Assembly (NCBI GenBank): GCA_947561715.1
Contig: OX387201.1
Span: forward strand, 7,520,001 to 7,584,000
DNA: 64,000 nt
Reading direction: 5' to 3'
From: Ascidia mentula
Lineage: Eukaryota > Chordata > Ascidiacea > Phlebobranchia > Ascidiidae
The notes under the pieces were generated by a model. It saw only the letters and a list, made by a program, of their open reading frames with translations, ran no database searches and had not been told where the DNA came from. The position numbers and the translations under genes were made by a program. Positions within the stretch are counted from its first letter, which is position 1, and each line of letters opens with the position of its first letter. Shown one piece after another: positions 10,097-23,159 of this stretch.

Positions 10097-11694
10097 GACA
10101 ATACGCAACGGGAGGTATGCTTTAAACTTAAGAAATTAAACATAATTAATGCAGTTATTCAAGCCAACAGCAACAAAATATTTAATCCGGCTGTTTCCTT
10201 AACAACGAAGTACCACGCCCACCCTTCTTGCACCTTCGTGGCGGAAGTGTGGTAAGTAGTCTGACTCATAGAAAACATATTACACCTTAATCTTTTTTTT
10301 AACCGGGGAGTAAGAGGTTACAATGTACAAATGATTGTTTTGGGATTAGCCCTACATACAGACGATGTCGTATACGCATGGGCGGACCGGTCTACACCAA
10401 TATTTGGCTGGTGGAAACATAACATGATTTGCCCCCTTTTCCAAAATTTGTTAATTCAACTCCCTCAAATATAGACAGATAATTGGTCAAAGTATGTTTT
10501 TAAAGGCATTAAGGGCGATTATTAGTATGTTTCGTATTTACAAAATTACAATATTAATAACCTCGTGTCAAAACGCAGTTTTTATAGGGAAATGGAATGT
10601 ATTTGAATATGAACTGATGATGCATTTAGCAAAACATGTTTTCAAATACGAAGTTTCCACCTGTGTCACGCACAACAAATGGCTTTGCAAAAAGGTCGAT
10701 TTCGGAACAAAAATATTAAATGTTGTTTCGTATTTGTTACTTGTCATGCCCGTTTCCGCGCCACACTGCTTGGGCTAACAATTCCTTTGTAACCCTTGAG
10801 ACACAAACGAAACAAAAAAAATTCGAAAAATTAAGCACAGCTGTTTTCTTCGCTTCATGATCAGTGCCAGCATCAAAGTCCAAGCCAAAGCATGGATTTG
10901 TGCGTTTTGTTGATACAGGGTTGTCGCTTATTGTTTCTATAAAGTGACTCAACCTTAAATAATATGCATACTATGGACGCTTTCTCCTGATAATGTACAT
11001 TTGGTCCTTGATAAAGGAAAGCACAAAGAATACTACCTTTTACAAAAATCACAAAACAATTTAGACCAAATTTATTTTACTTGTACACACGAATAAACAA
11101 TTACCGTAAATTTCACGCCATTCACAACAGGAAACGTCAACATAGTCGGCCACACAACAAACGAACAAATTTACACAAAAACAGTTGTCCAATTTGTATA
11201 TCCTGTCACAAGACAGAGTGGACAAACTTTTTCAAGCATTACCAAGTATGTTTATTTTAGCTTAGGGGATATGCCCTTTTACATTCAAAGATCTGGTCAG
11301 TTGACAAAACCGCATTTCAAAAGTTTACAATAGAAGCGGAATCAATGAAACATAGATTGAAGATAATATCCGTATTGTTACAGGTCCACGGAAACACCCT
11401 GGTAGAAGATTTCACCTACAGATCCACTGTTGGAGTTGCCGGACTTTTTGGCAGCAACCACTTGTTTAGTTTTATGTAGCATCTGGACATAAAGAACAGT
11501 ATTTGTTATCACAAATTCTGCATAAACAAAACTACAATTCATTTTGACATGCATTTTGCTGCTTGTTCAGGCAAAGCATGGTAAGCAGTATAAATTTGCC
11601 AAAAAATGTGACATTTAATACTCGTTTAAAGACAAACAAAGGCCCATCTACACTCATTTCCTGGCAAGATTCTGATACTTACAATGCCAGGATT
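10037..11694. repeat. 1.65 kb direct repeat, right copy
   Basis: Partner of 1-1656. It includes the final ODC exon (11378-11482), the last intron, and the 3' tip of ODC exon 10, ending about 10 bp inside that exon. Because the gene is continuous on this side, this is the parental copy and the left one the derivative. Confidence 0.85.
10737..10952 (-). other. Open frame conserved in both 1.65 kb repeat copies
   Basis: A 71-codon minus-strand frame, identical in the two repeat copies (also 700-915), containing TKRTNPCFGLDFDAG. An AG follows a T-rich stretch just upstream, so it could be an exon, but no partner exon is identified. It lies beyond the ODC stop codon. Function unknown. Confidence 0.25.
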
Positions 11695-14600
11695 ATGAAA
11701 GCCAATCTCCACACCTTTGATCTTTGATTTCGATAGAGTTGACAACAGGTCCCTACATGAAAAAGTACAATTAGTTTCCTAATATCCAACATTCTTATGT
11801 CACAAAATCTTGCCAAGGGAACACAGTAAGCAGCCCTGTAGTTTGCATGTAAGTATAGATGGAAGAAACTTAACAGTCGAAAAGGATATTTTCTTCCATA
11901 CATAGCACTACCCTACAACCAAAAAAATACAGATTGTTTGGAGATTGTCCTAATGCTGTATTGGTAGCACCAGAAAACAAAAATTAACACCTTAACAGCT
12001 AGAAGTTGCTCTGGTACTTTGGCCATATTTACCAACCTATATGTGTGGCAGGCCAGGCAACTTTTGAGGCCAAATAATCAAATAATGATTTCCAAATAAA
12101 TACCATCGAATTCGTATGACATGGTTTGGGATCAAACAAATTACACAATGACTATTGTCTTAAATCAGGGTTTCTCAACCAAGGTTCCATTGACCCGTAG
12201 GGGATTGACAAGACCAAAACACTAATACCTTTGCTGCTGATAGGGTGGATGAGTGATAACATTTATGTTAAATAAATTAATATTAGGTAATAAAGCCCAA
12301 TAGCATTTTATCCTACGCAAAGCATCCGCACATATCACCAAAAATGGTCGTAATTTTTTCCTGGGTGATGAGGATCCAGAGTTTACTAAATTCAAGTTGT
12401 TAACAGACCCAACGAGTCTATACCCTGCCTTAAATCACAATGACTCATTATCACATAAAGCACAACTAACTTCATAAATAGTCAACTTTTTTTCTGGTTT
12501 AATTGCAAGCACTAAACTACCGTGCACATGTGTGGGCCATTAGTTTTACCAGGGTACTTTTTGGTGCAACCCAACAAAAATATTCCTAATCCCTCGCTAC
12601 TCAAATAAGAGCATAACATCCAACTCGACTGCATATCATTTCTGCTCATGACAATCTTAACACAGTATAACTTTGAGGTAAGAATAAAACATTTGCAAAA
12701 TTATATTATTTTCAATCCTCGTTGTTGTTTTATTAGGCTCATCCATAGATACAAAATAAACTTACCAGTGGAGTTCAGATATGAAATAATAGATCTTTTG
12801 AGTCTTGAAGCCATTGAATCCTGAGCCAGCAGCAATGGTGTATGCACCCATATCTGCGAAAACGAAAATTTAACGACATTTATGCGTAACATAAATATTA
12901 GGGTTTCTCAATTTATTTGAGTCTAGTGGGCCAAAGTGGGTTGTTGCAGTCATCTTTAGCATGGTTTAAACAAAATGAACTTCAACGTTAAACTGCCAAA
13001 TCAAAAAGTATTATTGTTAGGGCATATCTTGTGAAAGGTCATGGGTGGACCCCAGTTGAGAAACCCTGCATTATACAAATAATTTAAGAGTTCCAGGGCT
13101 GACCAATCTACTGTTTGCAGTATGCTAAGCAATTGAGCATTTAAGCAGAATTTTAAAACATTTTGTTTGGTTTAAGCATATTTGCAGTAAAGTATACCTG
13201 TTAGTATAGATCTGTTAATCAAAAACTTGTATGTCAAACATGTTAAAACATACCATTTTCTCAAATTTAGTGTTAACCGGCAGACAACCGTTGGCCACAG
13301 TGCATGCAACTTGTAACTAAGTACCATCTCTTATTATTTATTGTTATGTCATTACTTAGATGGATTTGTTAGGTCACAATGGCAGAACTTTTCATGTTGT
13401 GATTGGATGGGGTCAGGTAAAACGAATCAAAATTGTCCAAATTCAGATGATTGTTTCATGGCTAATGCTGTGTAGTTAGTTAAATTGCAGTTAAAATAAT
13501 TTTAATTAAACACAGTTCATCTTTGCAAGCAGAAGATCCAATTAGGCACAAAACTCATGTTTCTATACCTTAAGCACTGATTATCCAAAAAGGCATTGGG
13601 CAAATTGACTTCTTGGGCAAACAGACGTAACATTAATGGTGGTTAAGTCAATCATTGCGACAATGTACAAGAAAATGCAGTTTTGAAAGAATCTAACTAC
13701 AGACAGTTGCTATATGAAATGTGGTTAGTTGTATGAATGCACAGAAAGAAGCAAAAAATTTCACATGATTTTATTACGGACATGTGCAATTCCTAAGCTT
13801 AAACCAGGCCTTGTGGTACCAAACCATGTTTGGGAATCAATAACTCCCATTCCACTTCAGGCTTGGTTTGCAAACTCAAGTGAGGATGAAATGTATGTAA
13901 GCTATGCAAATGACCTTTCCACATGATCCAATCTCCGGTGTCCAGGCGCTGCAACAGCATGCGTTCCACAATGCGATCCAAGCCGTCACAAGTGGGGCCC
14001 CAGATGCTTGTGGGGAATAGTTCGTTGCCTTCCGGTGCACACTAAACATATAAACATTGCTCAAAGTGCTGACGCCATACAACAAAAACGCTTGATCAGC
14101 GTACACCAGACGTGACACGCTCCAATGATTACTGAAAAGCATCGCGTGTGAATGTTGAAAGTTGCACCACTTCAAGTGTGCGAATATCGCTGCTTCTAGC
14201 GGGAAAACAGTAACGCCTTAAGAAACCCAGCTTTTAGGCCTTGCTGTAATCCGATGCCAAACGCAACATAATTTCAACGAATTGTGTATCACATTTCTTG
14301 CAACGCTTTGTTAAGATTAGTCAAACATAGGTAAAAACGCAATGACACGACACAGGCACAACGTATAGGTGATAGGCGCCTGTTACTTTTTTCCACAATT
14401 TACAGAACAACTATCACATAAACACACCTTAAGCAACGTCGGCGAGACTTTAGCGTGGTCATAGAACAAGCAATTGAACGAGCCGTACACGCCATCATTG
14501 ATATAATACATGTAGGCCGGTTGGTCGCTTGACAGTATGTCGCCTTCCAACAGTTCTGAAAAGATTTTTGTACAAGAATTAATAACTAGCAATGTAATTA

Positions 14601-16796
14601 AGCCCCCATATAAACGGTCTAAATCGTGGAATAACACACCGTCGCAATTCTGGTCATACAACACAAACCATGTGGTTGACAATAAATACAGCTGTGTAAA
14701 TCGGGCTGGATAAAAGCGGACACGAAGAATAACTATTTTAATTTTGAACACAATTAAACCACCACAATGTATTGATTATGTCAAAAGCATCACTCAAACT
14801 TGTGGCCAACCTTTTTCCTTGCACTTGTAGCCTGGGAAATCGCTTATCACCTCCCGACAGGCTATCACGTTAGTGATAAGAGTAAATGCTGACGTAGCGT
14901 AATACCTTCCAGGTTCAGCAATTACTTTGACATAGTCGTACTGCTTGCGTGGAAAGAGTTCATCCAGTTGGGTGTTTACCACTGCAGCGATCTGCGTATA
15001 ACCAGTAAGCTTAAATCCGCTGATAAGAAAACAAATGCCACTGACTTTACCACAACTAGCGGGATTTCAACGTTGTAGTGAAATGTTTTTTTAACTTTTA
15101 AAACATACGTCACCAGCATCGGAGAATAGTTTAAAACTATACATTTATCACGTTTATCGTCACCAAACATATGGTGGCATTTGCATACCTCCTCAAAAGT
15201 GAGGTCTACGTCATCAATACCGGGAAAGCCACCGCCGATGTCAAGCACATCAAACTTATAGCCAACAGTTTTGGCATAGTCAAACAGCTGTCGTGAATTT
15301 TGCAAGGCCTCCACGTATGCATTGACATCCTGGCAACCGCTTCCAACATGAAAGCTGCAACAAATAAGTACAAAACTAATTAGCAGACTAACATGTTTAT
15401 ACATATAATATTATGATCCACACAAGACATTACACTTTATAGGCTCTGAAATGGAACTACATTGTCGAAAGGTCTTACAAGAATGCCAATGGTAGTGCCA
15501 GTAAATATTTAGTATAGTTTATAATGATATATTGAACAGAAATACTGTTATATATAGACCTAAAAAACTATGGTATGCTAATTCCCCTTTGGTGTGAAAT
15601 TGTACAGATGTGCAAAGTACATCCCATGGAGAAGGCAAAATTGCTTGCATAGTTACAGTAAGCGCAATTGATACAAAAACAAATCTTATAATTGGTCAAT
15701 AGGTCACCAACTGATTGGGTGTCGCCGGTTTTAATATAACATGTGTAAAATTATGAATATTATAACCAACCTTATCCCAACTACATTAAGCTCCAACCTT
15801 CGAGCAACATTGATTAATTGTGGACACTCTTTTGGATCAGCACCATATTTCATGCTAAAGCGGCAAATCGAGGCAGAGTCATCAGTTTGAATTCGAAGCA
15901 CCAAGCTTAATAAAATGTACAACATGAGAAATTGAAGGAATTTACCTGTATAAGTGAGCGATGGTATTCTTGAATATAAATATTTTATCTCAAACTTTCA
16001 AAAACAAGTGAGATGTATTCTTTTTACCGAATGTCACCAATGTCAATGCTTGTGTCAACAGTGTACTACTGATTACATATATACAGGTGATTTGGACAAC
16101 AATTAAAGATAAAGATGTCAACTAATTCTTTACCGAATCTCTCTTCTTCAGATTAGGAATGTGTAAATAGTGTTCCTGCTATATTTTTACAAACAAGAAG
16201 TCAATGAAACTTTGTTACAACTCACTGCGCATCTGGGTAGAGCTTTTTTATTTTGTAAAGTTCATTTTCATTATCAAAGACCACCAACTTAACTCCATAT
16301 TGTTTGGCAAAGGTGATATGAGACTTTTGTTTGCAGGGATTTGCAAAAATAATGCGATCAGGTGAAACACCCAAATCCAGCACTCTATTGATTTCAGCCT
16401 GTAAACAAAATAGCGCAATCCAAATAAACATATATGCACTTACTATGACCCACATGGTGCATACCTTACTGGCACAATCAAATCCTGTGCCCATGGCAAT
16501 AAGAGCTTGCAAAAGAACTTCATCTGGATTGCATTTCACAGCATAATGGGGGTGAATTCGGGGAAACTCTCGTTTCCAACGCTGATGCTTTGCTGCTACA
16601 TCCCCGACATCACAAACCAAAAACGGGTCTTCGCTTTCCTTCAAAATTTCGAGGCATGTGTACTTGATGTAAAAGTTGCAAGGAATACCAATCTTACCCC
16701 AGTGCCAAGAGTGACATCAACTTTTCCACGTACTACACTTTCTAATTTAGTATCATCGAGCAGCTCGACTGGAATGGGAGGAACCAAATCTTTCAT
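11378..16796 (-). CDS. ODC1: Ornithine decarboxylase, 11 exons
   Basis: PLP-dependent decarboxylation of ornithine to putrescine, first step of polyamine synthesis. Exons from the start: 16796-16698, 16662-16465, 16398-16226, 15905-15771, 15354-15189, 14991-14811, 14555-14428, 14041-13915, 12853-12766, 11752-11683, 11482-11378; phases agree at every junction and give about 489 residues. Key motifs: YAVKCN (PLP lysine), FHVGSG, DIGGGFPG, AEPGRYY, NDGVYGSFN, WGPTCDGLD (catalytic cysteine) and DMGAYT then FNGF in the 12853-12766 exon. All catalytic residues are kept, so it is an enzyme rather than an antizyme inhibitor. The last two exons are assigned by phase and by a tail ending VSVDL; exon 10 is the weakest. 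A minus-strand AATAAA at 11251-11256 lies about 120 nt past the stop. Confidence 0.92.
12176..12427. mobile_element. hAT-type MITE, about 252 bp, in an ODC intron
   Basis: Begins CAGGGTTTCTCAACC and ends CCCTG. It is flanked by TCTTAAAT (12168-12175) and CCTTAAAT (12428-12435), an 8 bp target duplication with one mismatch, as expected for hAT elements. The right inverted repeat is degraded. No coding capacity. Confidence 0.65.
12899..13068. mobile_element. Probable hAT-type MITE in an ODC intron
   Basis: Starts TAGGGTTTCTCAA and ends TTGAGAAACCCTG, a 12-13 bp inverted repeat of the same style as the 12176 element. I could not find a convincing 8 bp target duplication, so the borders are less certain. 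Confidence 0.5.
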
Positions 16797-17142
16797 CGTG
16801 TTTTACACAGTGGTTTGATGTAAATGGGAATTTGTTTTAGATTTATTTATGTTTGGATTGGTTAATGCTGAAAAAGTTTGTGTCCGCTGGCTGAAAAGCA
16901 AATAAATAGTGTAATAAGCAAACATGTGAATGTGAAAGATAAATGTTTTGATAAAAGCATTAGATCTTAAATTTAGCTTAAAAAGGTCACATACTTGATT
17001 AAAGGTGTTACAATATCATACAAGGAAAAAAACACACTTTTAAAAACTGACATAGAAAGTAAAATTGTAAAGACTGAAACACGTCAAATCTTACTCAAAG
17101 TGACAGAAGACACAGAAGGAAACACACTATTCCCAAGATGTG

Positions 17143-17377
17143 CTAGCTAGGGTTCCACGGCGGCGAAAAATTGAAGTCGAGCTGCTCCTTGTACAAACAG
17201 AGACCTTCCTCTCTGGTTGTGTATTTACTGATAACGGAGACCTACAAAAATCAGAATATTAGTCTATATGGGGATTGACAACATGTAGTATTCCTGGGTA
17301 ATACTTACAAAAGACACTTGACATAAAGAAGATGGGTCGGTTGCTTTTAACGACGGAATTTTGATAGTTTGTTTTAA
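17143..17377 (-). CDS. C-terminal exons of an unidentified gene upstream of ODC
   Basis: Two candidate exons in consistent phase: 17377-17309 (23 codons, donor GTAAGT) and 17241-17143 (33 codons, ending FSPPWNPS then TAG). The acceptors (CAATAG, TTGTAG) are acceptable. A further possible exon on this strand lies around 17550-17480, but I could not join it in phase. The gene ends about 350 bp before the ODC start on the same strand. I do not recognise the protein; the sequence is charged and polar, with no signal or membrane segment in this part. Confidence 0.4.
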
Positions 17378-18051
17378 CTATTGGAGATAGGGAACATAAG
17401 CCTGTAAGTTACAAATCAGGATTAACTCATAATTGCCATTACGATTAATGATATAGAGAAGTGCTTATAGTTGTTATAGCTCTTTTACATGTGCCTTTTG
17501 AATAAATTTGTTCCTTCACGACATTTCTGGACATAGTGTCCAAATCAAAATTCTGTTTGCTTGTCATTTTTGTATTTAACCAACAGATTTTCTTCGACAA
17601 GTAACTTACGAAAAGCACTTTCAACTAAACTGGTACTACACTGTCCGGTGGTTATCGCGAGAAGACAAGTCTACTTGTATACAAAAAACAGCGACAATAC
17701 TATACCAACGCCATCAGACCACCAGTTTTACTACCTCGTTTTTTTCTGTTAGAATATTAAAACGGTGTCCTCTTGTTTTTAATGGTACAACATGCATTCA
17801 GTAAAACAATTATGTGTGTATTCAAAATTACCTCACATGAACTCTTGAACAGGCATTCAAGCTAATTTTTTTTACCAATTGAAACAAATTCGGTACAACT
17901 TTGCACAACGCTAAGCAGAATTTTTTAAAAAAATTTATTAAATGTCACAGTTCCATGTCTCGCAAAAAAATTAAAATTTCGTGACTACATAAATAATTGT
18001 TTTACTAATTGTATATTGTCCCTTTAATTACATGGTAATTACACTTTACAG

Positions 18052-18528
18052 CAGTGGTTCTTAACCGGGGGGTTGCGCCCGTCAACCAATTCTCATGGGG
18101 GGCGCATGCTCTATAACAAAAATTTTTTGTAGTGACTTTAATGTCCTATGCTGTCTGTTATATTTTTCTTAGAGTTTTGGAACAAAAATATTTTACTTGA
18201 AATAAAAAATTCGCCTTTGCAGTTAAGTTACTGTTACGTCACAAAAAAACATATTGCGTCACAAAATACCTTTTATGATTGATTCATCTGTTTCGTCACA
18301 AACCGTTTATTGGTCCCGTAATTTTTTAGTTTAAATAAGCAAGCTTAAATTGATACGTATTATGCTTTTATCGTTTTGCAGTGCTTAGTTAGCTAGCTTA
18401 TTTACGTAGATCGACAAAAACACAATTGCTTTTGGTATGAAACCTATTTACAGTTTGAGGGGGGGGGGCGTAAGGCACAAGTCCGTTACTAAAAGGAGGC
18501 GTGATAGAAAAAAGGTTAAGAACCACTG
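18052..18528. mobile_element. hAT-type MITE, 477 bp
   Basis: Perfect 15 bp inverted ends (CAGTGGTTCTTAACC) and a perfect 8 bp target duplication CTTTACAG at 18044-18051 and 18529-18536. Subterminal G-rich runs are present near both ends. No transposase frame. Confidence 0.9.
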
Positions 18529-19230
18529 CTTTACAGGCTTTATTTCGGAAATTTGCTGGAAAATTTTCTCACACCATAGTCTTACACGGCAGCTGGAGTG
18601 CAAAACCAAAATGTACCTCCACAATAGAGATCGCCATGAACCAAAATAACAAAATGCCAATTTTTTAGCAAAACAGAAATGATCCTGCCGTGATTGGAGT
18701 CGATATTCTTTTTTTTTAGCCGAGTGTGGAGTAGAGTAAAAGTGGGAAATTCTCAAAATACCGGGACCACAATAAAATAATTTAAGTATCAGGGCGAGTT
18801 TTGGTTTTGCAGCAAAGTATTAGATTTAGTGCGATACTGTGAACTTACTTACTTTGCAATAAATTTTACACAAAACAGCGTTTTTCGAGTGGTTCACAAA
18901 ATGATCACAGTTGTCGTGGCTGTAGTCGTGATGCAGTAACGGCGTGCACAGGGAACGTAAAACGACTTTTTTCCTAGCGGTAGAATATGTCACGCTGTAC
19001 CCAATTTTTAAAATGCCATACGAACAACACATGGATAAACGATAGCAATAAATTATATAGCCCTTATACATGTAGGCTTAATAAATTTCTATTTTACATA
19101 ATTTGTGCCCTTGATGTAGCAATGCATTACCGGTAAAAGCTAGCCGTTTATGATAAAAAAAATGCCAGATTAAATACTAAGAAAATCTCGCGTTACCCCT
19201 GAAGGTAACAAATAGCGCCCTGGTTGAAAA

Positions 19231-19312
19231 CCACTGGTATACACGGGTGCCGATTCAAAATCCTCCTTGCAATCTCGGAGTATTTTGAATCGGCACCCGT
19301 GTATACCAGTGG
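19231..19312. repeat. Perfect 31 bp palindrome with 20 nt loop
   Basis: Left arm 19231-19261 and right arm 19282-19312 are exact reverse complements over 31 bp; the loop (19262-19281) can form a further CTCC/GGAG pair. Both outer ends carry CCACTG/CAGTGG. The sequence just left (GGTTGAAAACCACTG, 19222-19236) looks like a right hAT terminus, so the palindrome may descend from hAT ends. Confidence 0.9.
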
Positions 19313-19942
19313 GTTATTAGGAAGAAGGTTTTTTATGTCATTCATTCTATAAAAATCGGGCCTTTTCAGTCTGTTCTCACAATATATTTTAAGCTGGTGA
19401 AACTGCGGGGCACAAAAGTAAACTCGTAGCCTTTATTGATTGTTCTATGTCAGAGGTTTGCAATATAAAATAACTACAATTACAGTATGGACAGTGTTAG
19501 TGTCCTGATCAAAAAGAACACTTAGTTTGTTCCCACCACTTAACCCGCTCGCGGGAATATGACATCACGATGGCTAAATTTGAACAACTCGTGCTTTGTT
19601 GTTGGCATTTTTCAAACAGGGTATATTATCGCCATGCGATGGCCACCTGTATCGTCTTAATATAGTGAAGTGTTTTACTGTTAGGCTGTAACGTATTCGT
19701 GCGTTTAGCTGCATCAAGTATCGGTTCGCACTTGATAAACCGATCTAGCCAGGAGATACACAATTCGTAGCGATCTTATCCAAACAAAACAAGGCAAAGT
19801 TTTGCAGACAACTTCTTCGCGTTTTGGTGTAACCTTGCTTGCGGTAATTGTGGCCTTGCACGCAATACGAGGTGTTCTTGTTCGGCCGCGAGTTCGTGAT
19901 TTCATCTGCAACGTCAAAGTGGAAGTTAAACAGCAATTAGGC

Positions 19943-22900
19943 ATGAAAAATTGGCATTTCATGGTATGCAGTACTTTTTGCTTTGTGGTTTTTACCAGAT
20001 TAGCAATCGCCAGGCGACTGTTGCAATCCACAGACAGTAATCAACAAACGAAGACAGATGAAGTTATTGGGTTTTTTCACGTTAACAGACGTTTTCGGCG
20101 TTCCATTGGTTTTTGCTCTGCCAGAAAACAAGGTGTTACAGGCGACACAACGCACTGCTGCGCGGGGCGCAACGATAAATGTGTGGTCACCTTGTTTGGG
20201 ACTACCTGCTACTGCGACCAATTTTGCAATAGAGAAATTCATTCTGACTGCTGCGCAGATTATTTAACCATCTGCTCTCGGCCGAACATCGTTAGATCAG
20301 TAATCGCCCCAGCGTTTGACTTAAGCGACAATATAATTGGTGTACCATCTACTACAAGCCATTATGAAAGTCGTACAGATGCAGGTAAAACCTATTAATA
20401 AATTGTAAGTTGTAAGTCTTGTTGTAAAAAAAACATTACGTTATATTTTCAGTGTGCTTTTACAATGGACACAATTATCTATTCGGAGAGACTACCAAAA
20501 TTAACTGCAACCACTGGTAAACGTGTGATATCAAATCTGTCTAAAAACATCAATTATTTTGTATCTCTGATAATACTTACAGTGCTAATATTTTAATATG
20601 TAGTATAGATAGTTTATTCGCTGGTAACATACAATATATTTCTACGAGCAAAACACATAGCAAGTTTTCTTCTGTACATTTTAAGCGTGTGTGATTCGGC
20701 GGACAACGGATATTTTCTGTTGAGCTGCGAGGAGCGTGTTTGCCTCATTCGGCCAAATATTGTGGAAGCAATAAATAAAGGTAACTATCAAACTCACGGG
20801 GCTGTTTGCTTTATTCCGATGTGACGAATAGCTCTATCGAAAGTTGTTTAGTTAACCCCCGGATCGCAATAAAAGCACTTGCGAAGCTTTCGGTAAAATC
20901 CAATACTTGCGCAACATCCAAACACGATTTATTTGTAATATGACGTTGGTATACCGAGGTCGGGTGCAATGTTCGCGTTCTTAACGTTGCATTTCCCGTA
21001 GGCCGGTTTACAATTACGCATTGTGCAAAACCGATAGCACAAAGTGATGAATTGCATAGTCGTGAACGTTGCCGAGACTTTTCTTACAAGTAACAACAAA
21101 CTCACTCAACTGTATTGTGCCTTACTTGCCCTAAGGGATCGGCGGCGAACAAAAGCTGCATGTTTTCCGAGACTGCCTTTCATAAGTCACAGTGGTAAAT
21201 TATGACTGCGGATGGTTGATCGCGTGTTTACAAAATATCGGATAAGTGTGTGGCTCAGTAGTTATCTCATTATCGCGCGCAAGGCGCAGACAAAACAAAG
21301 TATCGATTGATGTTGTGTTGGTGTTGTTTATGCAGGTGGTTACGGCTGGACAGCAGAAAATTACTCATTTTTGTTGGGTCTGACTCAGGAGGAAGGATAC
21401 AAAAGACGCCTTGGTACAAAAAATGTACCACAAGTGGTCAGGTGAGAATCAGTTGAACTAAAGCGTTTTATGATCAGTGCGTAAAGCAGCACATTTACTA
21501 TCAAGAACAATGAACGCGATACACGTTCCCGATTGGAACTTTCCCGCCCCAGAGAGCTTTGACGCAAGGGTCAAATGGCCTGATTGGATAAAAGGACCCC
21601 GCGATCAGAAAGACTGTGGCAGTTCTTGGGCTTTTACCACTACAAGTGAGTTAATGCCTAGGCATAGTTTCCAAGACGCTTATAGCAGCAATCTTGTCGC
21701 TATTATTTATTTCAAAAGAGAAATTTTGAACCATTTGAACCTTTTTCTTGATTTTTTGTTACAGCCAGTCAAACCATGAAACAATCATCATAATATCGGG
21801 AATATTGTTTGGCGTTAAATTGAATATGTCTGTAACACATAACCCTATAACGTTGGCTCGAACAGTTTGCTTTTACATTTTTTAAAATGACTAACACTTT
21901 CGTCTTTATCACATTACTTCATGTTACTCGTGGAAGAGAAAGAAGTTAAACAAGTTCTTAGTAATTCAAGGGCACCTCTATAATCTTTATGGATTTGTGT
22001 ATCCTCTTACGTAGTTGTTTTTTTTGCGCAAAATGATTCGATTTAAAACCAAGTGGCCATTGAAAATGATACTTATGGTCACTAGGTGTTGCTAGCGATC
22101 GACTACGTATCCAGTCCAATGGCACTGTGGACGTTGATCTTTCCCCTTACCATCTACTGTCATGTCTCTCCAAAACTCCTTGCTCTGGGGAACGGCCGGA
22201 CAAAGCTTGGTGGTTTCTCAGAAAAGTGGGGTAAATTTTTTTTCAACAACAACCGACACATTACCTGGAAACAAAAAAAGTTTTTTTTCAGAACTGTAAC
22301 GACATCATGCTATCCGTTTGCCATCGCCGACTGTAATGTTCACAAGAAGAGACACCATCTAAAATGTCCCTTCAGTACGACGCCTACTGCTGCACATGTG
22401 TACAGATCATCACCAGCCTACAGGATATCGCCTCACCCCGCGGACATTAAGTGGGAAATATTCCACAACGGACCGGTACAGGGTATAACTTTTGCCTGAC
22501 AGCGTCATTTTCTCTGTAACAATTCTTTTAATTTTTACTTGTGTTAAAAAACTTCATTTAATGTTTTGTTTTCGTGGTGATGTTGGTTTCAGCTGTGATG
22601 AAAGTGCGGCCCGATTTCTTTGCCTACAAGTCTGGCATATACATGACAACACACCTAGGGGACATTTGGAACGAGGATCTTTTGAGCTACAGTTTCCACG
22701 CCGTGAAAGTGATTGGGTTGGTCTCAGCATTTACCTGTTTGTTTGTTATATATTCAATATGTTTACTTTTTGTGCTCAGGTGGGGAGTGACTAAAAGCAT
22801 TTTTGGATTCAAAACCAAGTTTTGGGTAATGTTACTTTTGGACTAAATAACCTTAAGAACCCTGTAGCACAAGCATGTTGCATGTGACTATGGATTTTTA

Positions 22901-23140
22901 GCAAGACCAATCTTTTAAATTTCTGTTATGTATTGAAAAACCGCTGCACTTTCTGCGATGGAAGGTGGAAGATTACTGATGTGTTCTTTTAATAGAATAG
23001 GAAATCTCACTTTCCAGATTGCCGAAAATTCTTGGGGAACAGACTGGGGCGAAGGGGGATATTTTCGCATCCGCGAAGGAGAATCGGAAATCGAATCGCT
23101 GGTTTTGGGTGCATGGCCGGCAAATGAAAATACAACATGA
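19943..23140 (+). CDS. TINAGL1: TINAG-like protein (somatomedin-B plus inactive papain fold)
   Basis: Secreted basement-membrane-type protein of the TINAG family. Exons: 19943-20384, 20453-20516, 20686-20780, 21336-21441, 21506-21645, 22086-22230, 22292-22482, 22593-22716, 22780-22825, 23018-23140; phases match throughout. The start M at 19943 is followed by a hydrophobic signal peptide (CSTFCFVVFTRLAIA). A cysteine-rich somatomedin-B-like region (CCAGRNDKC to YLTIC) precedes the papain-like domain. Family landmarks: GGYGWTAENYS, DQKDCGSSWAF, SVASDR, AWWFLRK, HAVKVIGWG, AENSWG (exon 10). The papain catalytic cysteine is serine (CGSSWAF), while the histidine and asparagine are kept; this substitution is characteristic of TINAG proteins, so it is probably not a protease. 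AATAAA follows the stop at about 23150. Confidence 0.9.
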
Positions 23141-23159
23141 AAAGATTCAAATAAAAATG

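Noticed and set aside
1..11694. 1.65 kb direct repeats as LTRs of one large retrotransposon
   Set aside because: No TG...CA ends, primer site or gag/pol between them; the intervening DNA contains profilin and independent elements, and the right copy is part of the ODC gene.
13799..13981. ODC exon 8 read through to a stop at 13799, implying loss of the GAYT segment
   Set aside because: A proper exon encoding DMGAYT and FNGF was found at 12766-12853 in matching phase, so the read-through is intronic.
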